The notes: a model not told the origin generated them from the letters alone. A stretch of DNA of 64,000 nt from Aridibacter sp965216195 (GCA_965216195.1 OZ244151.1:1860001-1924000); one strand, 5' to 3'; numbered from the stretch's first letter, positions 25,920 to 35,529 are shown. A program made the numbers and translations.

Positions 25920-25996
25920 TGGCGCTCCCGACAGGATTCCAACCTGTGACCTACCGCTTAGGAGGCGGTCGCTCTATGCAACTGAGCTACGGGAGC
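25920..25996 (-). tRNA. tRNA-Arg (anticodon CCT)
   Basis: Complete cloverleaf on the minus strand: acceptor GCTCCCG/CGGGAGC, D arm GCTC...GAGC, anticodon stem ACCGC/GCGGT with loop CTCCTAA (anticodon CCT, reads AGG), T arm ACAGG/CCTGT. The 3' CCA is encoded in the DNA. It lies between the hemerythrin and apt genes, with no sign of an integrated element next to it. Confidence 0.95.
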
Positions 25997-26093
25997 GGAT
26001 TTCAGTGAACATTTAACATTGATCATTAAACATTTCTCAGGGTAATTCACAGCAACTAACAACGAAAATGTTCCATGCTCAATGATCTATGTC

Positions 26094-26615
26094 TCAATCA
26101 TCATACTTCAGAAAAGAATGAACATCATATTCGCCCAGCTTTTCGCGCCCGGGTAAGAAAGTCAGTTCAACCAAAAAACCCAGCCCGACGATGTTTCCGT
26201 CCAGTTTCTCAACCAGATCGGCCGTCGCCTTGGCCGTTCCGCCGGTCGCCAAAAGGTCATCAACGATCAAAACGTTATGCCCATCACCGACCGCGTCACG
26301 ATGGATCTCAAGCGTATCCGAACCGTATTCAAGATCGTACGTCACCGCTTCCTTTTCAGCAGGGAGTTTTCCGGGTTTTCTAACCGGGACAAAACCTGCA
26401 CCCAAACGGCACGCTAAGGGCGTTGCGAAGATAAATCCACGTGATTCCATGCCGATCACCGTATCGATCTGTTGATCTTTGTAGTGTTCGTGCATACCAT
26501 CCAGCGTCTGGCGGAGCCCATCAGCATCCTTTAGCAACGTCGTTATATCGTAAAAATTGATGCCCTCTTTCGGAAAATCAGGCACCTCTCTTATGAGTTC
26601 TTTTAAATGTTCCAT
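26094..26615 (-). CDS. apt: adenine phosphoribosyltransferase
   Basis: 173 residues, usual length. Salvages adenine to AMP with PRPP. The PRPP-binding motif VLIVDDLLATGGTAKA is at 115-130 and the N-terminal base-recognition part IREVPDFPKEGINFYDITTL is typical. It follows the acylphosphatase gene by three bases, so they form a two-gene unit. Confidence 0.96.
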   Translation of the reverse strand: MEHLKELIREVPDFPKEGINFYDITTLLKDADGLRQTLDGMHEHYKDQQIDTVIGMESRGFIFATPLACRLGAGFVPVRKPGKLPAEKEAVTYDLEYGSDTLEIHRDAVGDGHNVLIVDDLLATGGTAKATADLVEKLDGNIVGLGFLVELTFLPGREKLGEYDVHSFLKYDD

Positions 26616-26618
26616 AAA

Positions 26619-26900
26619 TTATCTCTCTATTCTAAACGTTGAAAAAGAGCCCGCAGGCTCCAAAACTATCTCTTCGATTTCCTCAACTTTGGAATAACTC
26701 GGTCCGGCGAGAAGCTCCGCATGAAATGCGCCGACGGCTTTTCTGCTTCCTTCCGCAAACGCTTCGACGCGTCCATCCTTCAGATTCTTTACATATCCGC
26801 AGACCTGATGTTTTGCTGCGGCACGCTGCGTGAAAAACCTAAAACCTACGCCCTGTACCAATCCCCTTACAAAAAACTTTCGAGCTATCTTCTCTTTCAT
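26619..26900 (-). CDS. acyP: acylphosphatase
   Basis: 93 residues, the standard small ferredoxin-like enzyme that hydrolyses acyl phosphates. Catalytic residues R21 (GLVQGVGFR) and N39 (GYVKNLKDG) are present. Translationally close to apt. Confidence 0.95.
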   Translation of the reverse strand: MKEKIARKFFVRGLVQGVGFRFFTQRAAAKHQVCGYVKNLKDGRVEAFAEGSRKAVGAFHAELLAGPSYSKVEEIEEIVLEPAGSFSTFRIER

Positions 26901-26953
26901 TTTAGCGAAGAGTCACAATCATAAGTGACTCGTAACTCTTTTATACACAGCGT

Positions 26954-27736
26954 TTAGCCAAGCGATTCTAAGCATTCACTTAAACTTCTTAGCCTGCATG
27001 TATAGATCGGCATCCCGCGCAAGGTTAATTTGCTTGCCGGGGTTTTTCTGAGTTCCTCGGCAAGCGCCAGAAAATCTTTCGGCTCATCGGTTTCAAAGCT
27101 GATTATGTATTCCTGTTCGCTGAACCCGAACGCGTGAGTCATGTGTATCTTGATATTCTCAAATCTCTTTCCAACCATGAAATTTTCTTCGATTAATTCT
27201 TCCCGCTCTTTTTCAGGTTTTGAATACCAATCGCTATGTTTTGCGCATGGATAAAGAAAATGATATTTCTTTTCGCCCGCAACGATGTGAAAACGATCTT
27301 CTAAATTTTCCGTTTTCGTTTCAGGCGAGACAAACATCATTTTGCCTGTCACCGAAAGGTAATTGTCGATCGTCTCGATAAAACTTCCAAGATTTGTACG
27401 GTACAATCTCGCGGTCATGTCCTGAAGCGAATCGAGCGAGTTGCCGATTCGCCAAAACATCAGGTCAGCCTTCGAGTCGAAGCCAACAAGCGAATAAGAA
27501 AAGAGTAGAAGCTCATCTTCAAATTCGCTAAAAACCTTTTGAAACTCAGATCTAAAAACCTTTTTCGTTTCGACGTTTAGTTTTCGCCACTCAGGATTGA
27601 CCTTCAGGAACATGAAGTTTACAAACTGCTGTTCTACATCTAACGAAGGCTGCGGATTCTTGTTGTCCGAAACCAAACGCAAAGACGCATTTTCCTGTTC
27701 TTCTTGTTGTGAATCCTTTAAATCCATTCTTGCCAA
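26954..27736 (-). CDS. chlorite dismutase/HemQ-family protein, likely lacking the proximal heme His
   Basis: 260 residues, dimeric alpha-beta barrel family. C-terminal half matches HemQ: FLYPCAKHSDWYSKPEKERE, AFGFSEQEYIISFETDEPKD and the ending LAEELRKTPASK. HemQ makes heme b from coproheme. Where family members have E-H-x3-G with the heme-ligand His, this protein has ENFMVG, placing Asn185 at the ligand site; His198 and His201 follow but in a different strand. The N-terminus (1-33) is a polar extension. It may therefore be a non-heme or altered relative. The family call is firm, the activity is not. Confidence 0.75.
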   Translation of the reverse strand: MARMDLKDSQQEEQENASLRLVSDNKNPQPSLDVEQQFVNFMFLKVNPEWRKLNVETKKVFRSEFQKVFSEFEDELLLFSYSLVGFDSKADLMFWRIGNSLDSLQDMTARLYRTNLGSFIETIDNYLSVTGKMMFVSPETKTENLEDRFHIVAGEKKYHFLYPCAKHSDWYSKPEKEREELIEENFMVGKRFENIKIHMTHAFGFSEQEYIISFETDEPKDFLALAEELRKTPASKLTLRGMPIYTCRLRSLSECLESLG

Positions 27737-27802
27737 ACCTTAAGTTTTAGTTATTTTGCCAACTTTTGATATGGTTGTCCAAAGGTTAAAAAGTCTTTAA
27801 CC

Positions 27803-27831
27803 AAAAAAAAAGGCTGGCATAGCCAACCTTT
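27803..27831 (-). terminator. terminator of the PepSY gene
   Basis: Stem AAAGGCTGGC / GCCAACCTTT (one mismatch) with loop ATA, followed in minus-strand direction by a run of U residues. A second hairpin GGTTAAA/TTTAACC (27784-27802) lies directly after it. Confidence 0.8.
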
Positions 27832-27854
27832 AAAACTATAAATTTATTAATCGG

Positions 27855-28367
27855 TTAGGTGATCTTTCGCAAAGCAGTAGTTAAACCCGACTTAAGTCCT
27901 GTAGCCGCTTTTCGGAAGAATTGATTTACTGAACCGGCTCTATCGTCATCCTCGCCGGACTCATCCAAAACTTCGACAACATCGCCTGTTTTCGCATCAA
28001 CCAAAACTTCAAACCGGTTTTTATCTTTTTTCTTAATCTCAAACTCCCAGACAAGCCTGCCATCTTCTTTGTCGATTTCGCTCTCGACAACCTTGCCCGG
28101 AATCCGCTTAAGAGCAATTTTCCTAGCTCGTTTTTTCCTTATTTTGGCTTCCTTTGCAAGTTTCCTTTGCATTTCAGGTGTATCGTATTTATCGTCGTCA
28201 TCATCATTACTATTCTTTTTTTTGCTCCAAGAACCGGAAGTTTTTCCGTGACCTCTATCCGTAGTATCGGAGGTCTGTGAAAACGATTTGGGTATCGTCA
28301 AGAAAAATCCAAATGCAATTGCCAAACTTGTCATGACAAATAGTAGAATCAATTTCAATCCCTTCAT
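27855..28367 (-). CDS. secreted PepSY-domain protein
   Basis: 170 residues from the ATG at 28367, which has the strong site GAGGAGGA just upstream; an earlier in-frame start would add 22 residues without such a site. Signal peptide (1-27), then a charged low-complexity stretch with five Asp in a row (DDDDDK), and a PepSY-like domain (AKEAKIRKKRARKIALKRIPGK..., VWEFEIKKKDKNRFEVLVDAKTGDVVEV). Such domains are often protease inhibitors or act in the periplasm. Monocistronic. Confidence 0.75.
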   Translation of the reverse strand: MKGLKLILLFVMTSLAIAFGFFLTIPKSFSQTSDTTDRGHGKTSGSWSKKKNSNDDDDDKYDTPEMQRKLAKEAKIRKKRARKIALKRIPGKVVESEIDKEDGRLVWEFEIKKKDKNRFEVLVDAKTGDVVEVLDESGEDDDRAGSVNQFFRKAATGLKSGLTTALRKIT

Positions 28368-28530
28368 AACTTCCTCCTCGAACACGTCTTTTCTGACGAT
28401 AATCATTTGCCCGAAACTTATCACACGAAACATTAAAGCTGTATTAACTCACAATTAATGCGAGTCTATGTCTTTAACGGAGTAAGAACTTGCGGAGCGA
28501 GCGTATTTTTTCCAGATTTAGCAAGTTTTG

Positions 28531-30471
28531 TTAAAGTGATTTAGTTCCAAAATTATCAAACCAAAGTTGAAAGACCAGTAGGTTCCAAATGGTTTTGTAA
28601 TGATTCTGTTTCCCCGTTTCGTGCTCTACTAGCATTTTCTGAACGTACTTCGGATCAAACAAACCTTGAATTTTAAGGCGATCCGGAGATAACAAATCAT
28701 AAACTAATGGCTTTAATTCACCTTTGATCCAGGAATGGGCAGGTATAACAAACCCCTGCTTTGGTCGTTTTAAAACCGACGGCGGAAGTAACGGAGCAAC
28801 CGCTTTTTTCAAAATGTATTTTCCGGTTTTTCCAAACACGAATTTTATCGTGTCGCATTTTAGGTTGTAATCTTTCGGCAAACTCGCTGCAAACTCGGCG
28901 ATTTTGTGATCCAGGAATGGCGAACGCACTTCCAATGAGACAGCCATGCTCGCGCGGTCAGTTTTGGTCAAAATATTTTCGGCGAGATAGAATCCGATAT
29001 CCAAATATTGCATCTTTTCTACCACGTTGTTTGAATCGCAACCCTCAATATGGCGGCGAGATTCGGCGTAAACATCGTTGCCGTTTCTTGATTTCACGTA
29101 ATCGGTAAGTAAAGTTTCCTGCTGTTTCATCTCAAAGGAACCAAGCAATGAGTAGTGGCGCGTAACAAGGTCTTGATGTTCGACTGCCGTGATAAATCTC
29201 TTTGCGAGAAACTCAAAAGACATGTTCTTATCGCTTACAGGCAAACGATTGATTAAATTTTCGATTAGATTTCGCCGAAGTATGCGCGGGATCTTCTCAT
29301 ATCTATGCGCAAGTTTATGAGCGTAATATGTTGGATAACCGCCAAAAAGCTCATCTCCGCCTTCGCCGCCTAAAGCGACCGTAACCCGGTTATTCTTAAC
29401 GAAGCGAGAGAGCAGAAACGTCGGCAAAATCGAAGAATCTGATATGGGCTCGTCAAGCCATGTCGCAATCTCCGGTATTAGTCTGGCGGCTCTGTTCGCG
29501 CTAAGACGCATTTCGTGGTGCTCGGTTCCGAGATGTTCGGAAACCTCTCTCGCAAAGTCTGATTCGTTAAATGAAGCCTCGTTAAAACCGATCGAAAACG
29601 TCTTTATTGGTTCGGAGGAAAACTGCTGTGCAAATGCTGCAATACTCGAAGAATCGACACCGCCGCTTAGTAAGACCCCGGATGGAACATCAGAGACAAG
29701 CCGCTTTTTTGTGGAATTCGCCAAAAGGCTCCGCAGCTCTTCCGCTGCTTCTTCAATACTCGGCGGAGATTCACGCTTATGAAAACTCAGATCCCAATAT
29801 TTCGCAATCTTGAGCTTTCCTTCTGCGAGCTCGAGAAAATGGGCTGCCGGTAGTTTGTATATGTTTTCGTATATAGAATGCGGCGCAGGTATGTAATCAA
29901 ACGTCAAATAATGCTGTAACGCATGTATATTTAATCTCGTCGTAACCTCCGGATGCTTTATTAGTGCTTTCAGCTCCGACGCAAAAAACAATCTGCGATT
30001 GAAAACACCGTAGTAAAGAGGCTTTTCTCCAAAACGGTCGCGGGCTAGGAGGAGCATTTTCCGACGAGAGTTCCAAAGCGCAAATGCAAACATTCCCTCC
30101 AGCTTTTTAAACAGACGCAAATTGTACTCTTCGTATAGATTAGGTAAAACTTCGCTATCAGTTTCGGACGAGAAGCGATAGCCTTTTCTCCGCAACTCTT
30201 GCCTCAGTTTCTTAAAGTTATAGATTTCGCCGTTTATTACCGCAGAGATTGACCGATCTCGATTAAAAACGGGTTGCGTCGCCCGTTGATTAACGTCGAT
30301 CACAGCCAAACGTCTCATTCCTAATCCTGTCTGACCAGAAACTACGACGCCCTCTGCATCCGGTCCGCGATGATGCATCTCGCTGCACATTTCGCGTAGA
30401 AGATTAGTTTCCCTTTCCTTATTTATCGGAGATTCGGGATCTAAATTTGCCCATCCAACAATTCCGCACAT
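28531..30471 (-). CDS. asnB: asparagine synthase (glutamine-hydrolysing)
   Basis: 646 residues. Class II glutaminase domain with the N-terminal nucleophile C2 (MCGIVGW), HHRGPDAEG motif, and an ATP-binding synthetase domain with the PP-loop LLSGGVDSSSIAAF near residue 270 and GGEGGDELFGGYP. Makes asparagine, or an amide on another substrate; proteins of this length are also found in exopolysaccharide clusters. No such cluster is seen here, so I keep the general call. Confidence 0.92.
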   Translation of the reverse strand: MCGIVGWANLDPESPINKERETNLLREMCSEMHHRGPDAEGVVVSGQTGLGMRRLAVIDVNQRATQPVFNRDRSISAVINGEIYNFKKLRQELRRKGYRFSSETDSEVLPNLYEEYNLRLFKKLEGMFAFALWNSRRKMLLLARDRFGEKPLYYGVFNRRLFFASELKALIKHPEVTTRLNIHALQHYLTFDYIPAPHSIYENIYKLPAAHFLELAEGKLKIAKYWDLSFHKRESPPSIEEAAEELRSLLANSTKKRLVSDVPSGVLLSGGVDSSSIAAFAQQFSSEPIKTFSIGFNEASFNESDFAREVSEHLGTEHHEMRLSANRAARLIPEIATWLDEPISDSSILPTFLLSRFVKNNRVTVALGGEGGDELFGGYPTYYAHKLAHRYEKIPRILRRNLIENLINRLPVSDKNMSFEFLAKRFITAVEHQDLVTRHYSLLGSFEMKQQETLLTDYVKSRNGNDVYAESRRHIEGCDSNNVVEKMQYLDIGFYLAENILTKTDRASMAVSLEVRSPFLDHKIAEFAASLPKDYNLKCDTIKFVFGKTGKYILKKAVAPLLPPSVLKRPKQGFVIPAHSWIKGELKPLVYDLLSPDRLKIQGLFDPKYVQKMLVEHETGKQNHYKTIWNLLVFQLWFDNFGTKSL

Positions 30472-30567
30472 ACTTCTAAAAACAGCTGTAGAAAGATGTT
30501 AAGGATCAGGCAATGAACGTATTATTAACCGAAAATGAGTAGAAGATTAATGATTGGCTGTGAAAAC

Positions 30568-32007
30568 TTAGCGAGGCAATTCGAGACAAAAAACCGACCC
30601 GTTTGAATCAGAACGTTCTAAGTCCAAACTTCCGCGATGTACCTGGGCGATCCACAAAGAGATCGGAAGTCCAAGTCCGGCACCACCGGAAACTCGCTCA
30701 CCATTTCGTTTCTGCCGGTCGGATCGATAGAACCTATCAAATATGCGAGACTGCTCATCTGCGGCAATTCCGTTGCCGGTGTCGGAAATTGTTATACGGT
30801 AGAAGTTTTCGATTTCCTCGGCATTTATCGAAATCATGCCGTTTTCAGAGTTGTATTTAATGGCGTTGTCCAAAAGGTTTAGAAACAAACGATGCAGGAG
30901 ACTCCGATCTGCAGTTAAAGGCATTTCGGGAAGTTTGGAAAAATTGACCTTGATCCCGCGTTTTTCTGCTAGTGTGCGAACAGCCCGTATAGCATCAGAT
31001 ATTATCTCGTCCAAATAGACGTCTTCGATTTGGGGGCTGAAATATCCTTGGTCAGACCTCGCAAGCAAAAAAAGATCATCAACGATATTTGAAAGTCGTC
31101 GACTCTCAAGGTGAACAATTTCCAGCGATTCTCGATAGTCGCTTACATTTCTTTCCTCGACCCCAACCGCCACTTCCGATTCAGTTCTTATTATAGACAC
31201 TGGCGTACGGAGTTCGTGGGAAGCATCGGCTATAAATCGCTGCTGCTGCTTAAAAGAATTCTCCAATCGCGAAAGAAGCGAGTTAAAAACTTTCGCCAGC
31301 CTTCCTAGCTCGTCTCTTTCATTTTTTACAGGCAGACGCTCGCTTAAGTTGCCGGTTCCTATACGCTCCGCCTGGTTACTCATTGAAACAACGGGAACAA
31401 AACTCCGTGATGCCAGAAGGTACCCGCCGATACCGGTCAGTAAAAGCGCAATCAGAACGGCGAAAAACAAAACCTTTTTCAAGAAAGACAGGAATTCAAT
31501 CTTGCCGGTCAGGGGCTGTGCGATAAGAATGCGGAAATCCTTTTCTTCCAATCTCAGTTGCTTTTGAAAAACTCGAAAAAATCCGTTTTCGCCCGACACG
31601 TCAGAAAAGATCTTTTCCGGCTCCAGGGTTTTCTGGGCAGCCCTAACTTTTTTATCCGTCACCTTTGAGATGAGCTCCTTCCCGTCGGGATTCATAACGG
31701 CGATTTGATACTCGATAAATTTCAGGTCGCTAATCTCCTCCACGATTGTTTCCTCCAAGCTCGGAATTTCTTCACCATCGGATTCCTCAATACCTAAACG
31801 GAGCATGCGAATTTCGTCTGCACGGTCTTTTTGTTCGCGTCTGAGGTTTTCGGTTATTGTTTTTGAAATTGAGGCAAGGTTGTTGTTTACGGTCTGATCT
31901 AAATTACGTTCGACAAAAAAATAAATCGCGAGTGAGAAAATAAGAATTATGAGCGAGAGAGTGCCCGCGTACCACAAAGTGAGTCGTATTCTGATCGAAC
32001 TTAGCAT
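30568..32007 (-). CDS. sensor histidine kinase
   Basis: 479 residues: membrane helix 1 (10-32), periplasmic domain (33-175), helix 2 (176-199), HAMP (200-250), HisKA with H264 (FIADASHELRTP) and HATPase (N-box LLDNAIKYN, DTGNGI, GGAGLGLPIS). Similar in layout to CusS/QseC-type kinases. The periplasmic domain is rich in Glu and has no recognised ligand motif. Start overlaps the response-regulator stop (TAATG). Signal unknown. Confidence 0.92.
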   Translation of the reverse strand: MLSSIRIRLTLWYAGTLSLIILIFSLAIYFFVERNLDQTVNNNLASISKTITENLRREQKDRADEIRMLRLGIEESDGEEIPSLEETIVEEISDLKFIEYQIAVMNPDGKELISKVTDKKVRAAQKTLEPEKIFSDVSGENGFFRVFQKQLRLEEKDFRILIAQPLTGKIEFLSFLKKVLFFAVLIALLLTGIGGYLLASRSFVPVVSMSNQAERIGTGNLSERLPVKNERDELGRLAKVFNSLLSRLENSFKQQQRFIADASHELRTPVSIIRTESEVAVGVEERNVSDYRESLEIVHLESRRLSNIVDDLFLLARSDQGYFSPQIEDVYLDEIISDAIRAVRTLAEKRGIKVNFSKLPEMPLTADRSLLHRLFLNLLDNAIKYNSENGMISINAEEIENFYRITISDTGNGIAADEQSRIFDRFYRSDRQKRNGERVSGGAGLGLPISLWIAQVHRGSLDLERSDSNGSVFCLELPR

Positions 32008-32675
32008 TATCCAAACAAATAACCAGATCCACGACGAGTATGAATCAGTTTAACGTCAAAGTTTTCGTCTATTTTTGTTCGAAGCCTTTTGATGTAAACG
32101 TCGATAATGTTTGAGAAAACATCAAAGTTCTTGTCCCAGCAGTGCTCGGCAATTTCCGCTCTGCCTAATACTCGCCCGTTTTCCCTTACCATAAACTCAA
32201 GTAGACAATATTCTTTCGCTGTAAGGAATATTTCCCTCTCATCCCGCCAAACTCTTTGCGTGTTAAAATCGATTGTTAATCCGCCAACCGTCATTTTTGG
32301 AAGCACAATCTCTCTTTTTCCTCGCCTAAGCAAAGCACGTATTCTTGCAAGAAGTTCACCAAACTCAAAGGGTTTTGCTAAATAATCGTCCGCGCCGATA
32401 TCAAGTCCTTTGATCTTGTCTTCCGTCGAATTCCGAGCTGTAAGCATTAGAATCGGGACAGAACATTCCTTTTCTCGCAGCCGTTGACATACCTCCATCC
32501 CATCAGGTCCCGGAATCATTATGTCCATTAGAATCAGGTCATATTCGTTTATCTCCGCTTGATACAGCGCTGTTTCGCCATCAGCGGCAATGTCGACGGC
32601 AAAAGACTTCTCCTTGAGCCCTCTCGCTACCGCGTTTGCTAAGCGTTTGTTGTTTTCTACCAGCAATACTCTCAC
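32007..32675 (-). CDS. OmpR-family response regulator
   Basis: 222 residues: receiver domain with phosphorylation site D51 (LILMDIMIPGPDG) and a winged-helix output domain (C-terminal 100 residues). The acidic pocket, normally E-D or D-D after the first strand, reads E7-N8 (LLVENN), so one Mg2+ ligand is replaced by Asn. Partner of the kinase encoded directly downstream. Confidence 0.93.
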   Translation of the reverse strand: MRVLLVENNKRLANAVARGLKEKSFAVDIAADGETALYQAEINEYDLILMDIMIPGPDGMEVCQRLREKECSVPILMLTARNSTEDKIKGLDIGADDYLAKPFEFGELLARIRALLRRGKREIVLPKMTVGGLTIDFNTQRVWRDEREIFLTAKEYCLLEFMVRENGRVLGRAEIAEHCWDKNFDVFSNIIDVYIKRLRTKIDENFDVKLIHTRRGSGYLFG

Positions 32676-32803
32676 GAAGGTATTTTAGCTCAGAAAAGAT
32701 GAATACGGGATTAATTCCCGTGGGAAAGCTAGTCAGGCGGCTTCAACTTGGTCTCAACATTGCCTTTGTCAAAGGCATATCCTAGAATAAACTTGTATTT
32801 ACT

Positions 32804-33670
32804 ATGGTAAAACTCTCTTTTGCAGCATTTTTGACCGTAACGCTGAGTTTTTTTGTGAATGCTCAGCAACGCCCGTTACTCACAGAAGACATAGACACCA
32901 CTCCGCCCGGGACGATAAACATCGCTGCCGGAACCGATTTTTTTCAGAATGCAAAATTTCCGCTTTCGGGGCTCAAGGGTGATTTAACGAGAGTCGGAGA
33001 TATCAGAGTTCGCACAGGGTATGCGCCAAATGTCGAGGTCCAAATCGAAGGCGTGCTTCAGAATTTTCTGGCGATTGACTCTCAGTCAAATAATCCCGCT
33101 ATTCCGCTCACCATTGACGGAAACTCGACGAATGACTATGGTGACATCCAAACTGCTGTAAAAATACGACTTAAGAATGAGACCAAAAACCTTCCTGCGA
33201 TCGGATTTAAGTTCGGTTTCAAGATGCCAAACAGCAATGAAAAAAAGGGCATCGGGACGAATCAGATCGACATATTCACAAAGGTAATTGCGCAAAAAAC
33301 GTTTGGTAAGATCCCCGGAAAAGATCCAAAATTAAAAGTTTTCGGTAATCTTGGCATCGGAATCATGACTGCACCACTCGAGCAGTTTTCTCAAAACGAT
33401 GTGCTTCTGTATGGATTGGCTGGAATTTACCGTGTCAACGACAATGTAAACCTGGCAAGCGAGGTTAACGGAAGAATCAGTACGCAAAGCGGCCCTGCAC
33501 CTTTGGGAACCGAAAGCCAAGGGCAGTTTCGAATCGGTACTCAGATAAAAGCTTCGGGTTTGCGTTTTGATACCGCTGCGATCTTTGGCTTGACAAAATT
33601 TAGCCCAAAAACGGGCATAACCTTTGGCGTTACCTATCAATCGCCAACAATTTTCAAACCCGCAAATTAA
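32804..33670 (+). CDS. outer-membrane beta-barrel protein (phenol-degradation MetA-like family)
   Basis: 288 residues. Signal peptide (1-20, ends NAQQ) and then a region RPLLTEDIDTTPPGTINIAAG typical of the family annotated as MetA-pathway of phenol degradation, followed by repeated amphipathic strands to the C-terminus. The substrate cannot be inferred. It is divergent from the response regulator, a place often taken by a target gene of the two-component system. Confidence 0.65.
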   Translation: MVKLSFAAFLTVTLSFFVNAQQRPLLTEDIDTTPPGTINIAAGTDFFQNAKFPLSGLKGDLTRVGDIRVRTGYAPNVEVQIEGVLQNFLAIDSQSNNPAIPLTIDGNSTNDYGDIQTAVKIRLKNETKNLPAIGFKFGFKMPNSNEKKGIGTNQIDIFTKVIAQKTFGKIPGKDPKLKVFGNLGIGIMTAPLEQFSQNDVLLYGLAGIYRVNDNVNLASEVNGRISTQSGPAPLGTESQGQFRIGTQIKASGLRFDTAAIFGLTKFSPKTGITFGVTYQSPTIFKPAN

Positions 33671-33681
33671 ACAACAAACCC

Positions 33682-34482
33682 TTAAAATCCTATCGGCGAA
33701 TTTCCCCTGCCAATGTTAGGAGCATTTCTAATTGCTTTCGTTACAAATTTTTTAGCGATACCAATGGCTTCTGAAAGCGGTTTATCAAGCGCGAGATTTG
33801 CAGTGATAGCTGAGGCAAGTGTGCAGCCCGTTCCGTGAGTAGCGCTCGTTTGAATAAAATCGGCTTCGAAAATCTCGGGTTCGCCGTCACCCGTAAAAAG
33901 AAAGTCGCTGGCTTTTCCCTTCCGCTGGAAATCAATACCATGCCCGCCTTTTATTAACACATTCCTTGCTCCTAAAGAATGCATCTTTTTTGCGGCAGCG
34001 GAGATGTCTTCTTCAGATGAAATTTTCATTCTGGCAATTCTTTCTGCTTCAGGAAGATTGGGTGTTATCAAATCAGAGCGGGGAAACAGGTTTTCGACAA
34101 GCGAGCGCAATGCTCGATCGTCAATCAAATCAAATCCTGATGTGGATCGAACGACCGGGTCAACAACCAAATTAGATAGATCGTTTTCGGAGATGATTTT
34201 CGCAACTTCGTTAATAACTTCTTCAGTCGGTAGCATTCCGGTTTTGAGCGCAGAAACCTCAAAATCATCAAACACTGGCTCAAGCTGTCCTCTAACAACC
34301 TGCGCCGTTTGATGCTCCGCCCCAAAAACTCCCTGCGTGTTTTGAAACGTAATCGAAGTAATTGCCGCCGTCGGAAAGCAGCCAAAAGCGGAAAACGCCT
34401 TTATGTCCGCCGCAATTCCAGCCCCACCCGATGGGTCGAGCCCTGCTATCGTAAGACAGATTTTTGTATCGTTATTTTTCAT
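33682..34482 (-). CDS. thiD: hydroxymethylpyrimidine/phosphomethylpyrimidine kinase
   Basis: 266 residues, ribokinase fold. Phosphorylates HMP and HMP-P in thiamine synthesis. Motifs: ITIAGLDPSGGAGIAADIKAF-like start (here LTIAGLDPSGGAGIAADIKA), the conserved ASAITANLAL and the anion hole SATHGTGCTLASA. It overlaps thiE by 11 bases, so the two form an operon. Confidence 0.95.
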   Translation of the reverse strand: MKNNDTKICLTIAGLDPSGGAGIAADIKAFSAFGCFPTAAITSITFQNTQGVFGAEHQTAQVVRGQLEPVFDDFEVSALKTGMLPTEEVINEVAKIISENDLSNLVVDPVVRSTSGFDLIDDRALRSLVENLFPRSDLITPNLPEAERIARMKISSEEDISAAAKKMHSLGARNVLIKGGHGIDFQRKGKASDFLFTGDGEPEIFEADFIQTSATHGTGCTLASAITANLALDKPLSEAIGIAKKFVTKAIRNAPNIGRGNSPIGF

Positions 34483-35113
34483 CTAGCACCCGAAGATCAA
34501 GCTTCTTCACACCCTCAATCTCGTTTAGAAACGTTATCGCCGCAAATCCTCGTGCACCTGCATCCAGAACCGATTCGTAGTTATCCGCACTAATTCCCCC
34601 CAAAGCGATCACAGGAAATGGTGCTACATCGTCGCAAACCTTTTTTAACGCTTCGAGCCCCTTGGGTTTGTCATACATTTCTTTTGACAGCGTATCAAAA
34701 ACCGGGCCAAACGTAGCAAAGTCCGCCCCACTATCTTTGGCGATCCGCACCTCATCTAACGAGTGTGTGGAAACACCGATAATAAAGTCATTCGCGACCA
34801 AATTGCGAACGACTTCGATCGGCAAAGAATTAGACGTTAGGTGAACACCGTCTACAGCTGCTGCAAGTGAAATATCGAAGCGTTCGTTTACTAAAACCCG
34901 AGTTTCAGTGTTTTTCGAAATATCTAAAACGTGCTGGGTTAGCTCGAAAACTTGCTTAGTGGTCAACTTTTTCTCTCGTATTTGAACAAGCGATACACCA
35001 GCCCCCACCGCAGCCTCAATAGCTTCTAAGGTGATTCTTGATTGTATAGAAAAGTTTCGATATGTGAGATTGCCCTTTGTGATTAGACAAGTCAGCGGTT
35101 TCAGGCTAGGCAT
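34472..35113 (-). CDS. thiE: thiamine phosphate synthase
   Basis: 213 residues, TIM barrel that joins HMP-PP and the thiazole phosphate. Conserved LVQIREK, LVNERFDISLAAAVDGVHL, DFATFGPVFDT and VIALGGIS. The pyrophosphate-binding and catalytic Lys region is intact. No TPP riboswitch is visible in the 30 bases upstream. Confidence 0.93.
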   Translation of the reverse strand: MPSLKPLTCLITKGNLTYRNFSIQSRITLEAIEAAVGAGVSLVQIREKKLTTKQVFELTQHVLDISKNTETRVLVNERFDISLAAAVDGVHLTSNSLPIEVVRNLVANDFIIGVSTHSLDEVRIAKDSGADFATFGPVFDTLSKEMYDKPKGLEALKKVCDDVAPFPVIALGGISADNYESVLDAGARGFAAITFLNEIEGVKKLDLRVLDEK

Positions 35114-35142
35114 ACAATTACTGCAATTCTTGACCTTCCAGG

Positions 35143-35430
35143 TTAGTCATCGCGCACTTCCAGCATCTCCACGCTCTTCTTGAAGTTTGCAATCTCCCAA
35201 AACGCTATCACAATATTGAAAACGCCCAAGCCTGTTATTGCTCCTCTAAACCACGCCGAACCAATCGTCGACCTTAAAATCGGCATTCCGGACTTTTCGA
35301 CAACAAGTGCCAAGAGATAGTTATCACCCCAATCTCCAAAACCTAGGTTTACCCACGGAATCAAAATCAGGAGAATTCCCTGCATCAAGCAAACGAGCGC
35401 AAAAAGAACTACTGTGATCCTTGCAATCAT
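35143..35430 (-). CDS. small membrane protein of unknown function
   Basis: 95 residues. Two or three hydrophobic segments: 5-27 as a signal anchor, a middle amphipathic part with GDWGDNYLLALVVEKSG, and 66-84 as a second helix, then a charged tail. I do not recognise the family. Directly upstream of thiE by 30 bases on the same strand, so it may be the first gene of that unit. Confidence 0.6.
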   Translation of the reverse strand: MIARITVVLFALVCLMQGILLILIPWVNLGFGDWGDNYLLALVVEKSGMPILRSTIGSAWFRGAITGLGVFNIVIAFWEIANFKKSVEMLEVRDD

Positions 35431-35529
35431 GGCTTTTGATTATAGCTCTATTTGAGAAGCATCCAAAACAAAAAAGAAACGCGAACTGCTCCGCGCCTCA
35501 ATTTCATTTTTAATTTACCTTTTGTTTTT

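Noticed and set aside
25920..25996. tRNA-Arg as attachment site of an integrated element
   Set aside because: No integrase, no direct repeat of the tRNA end and ordinary genes on both sides.
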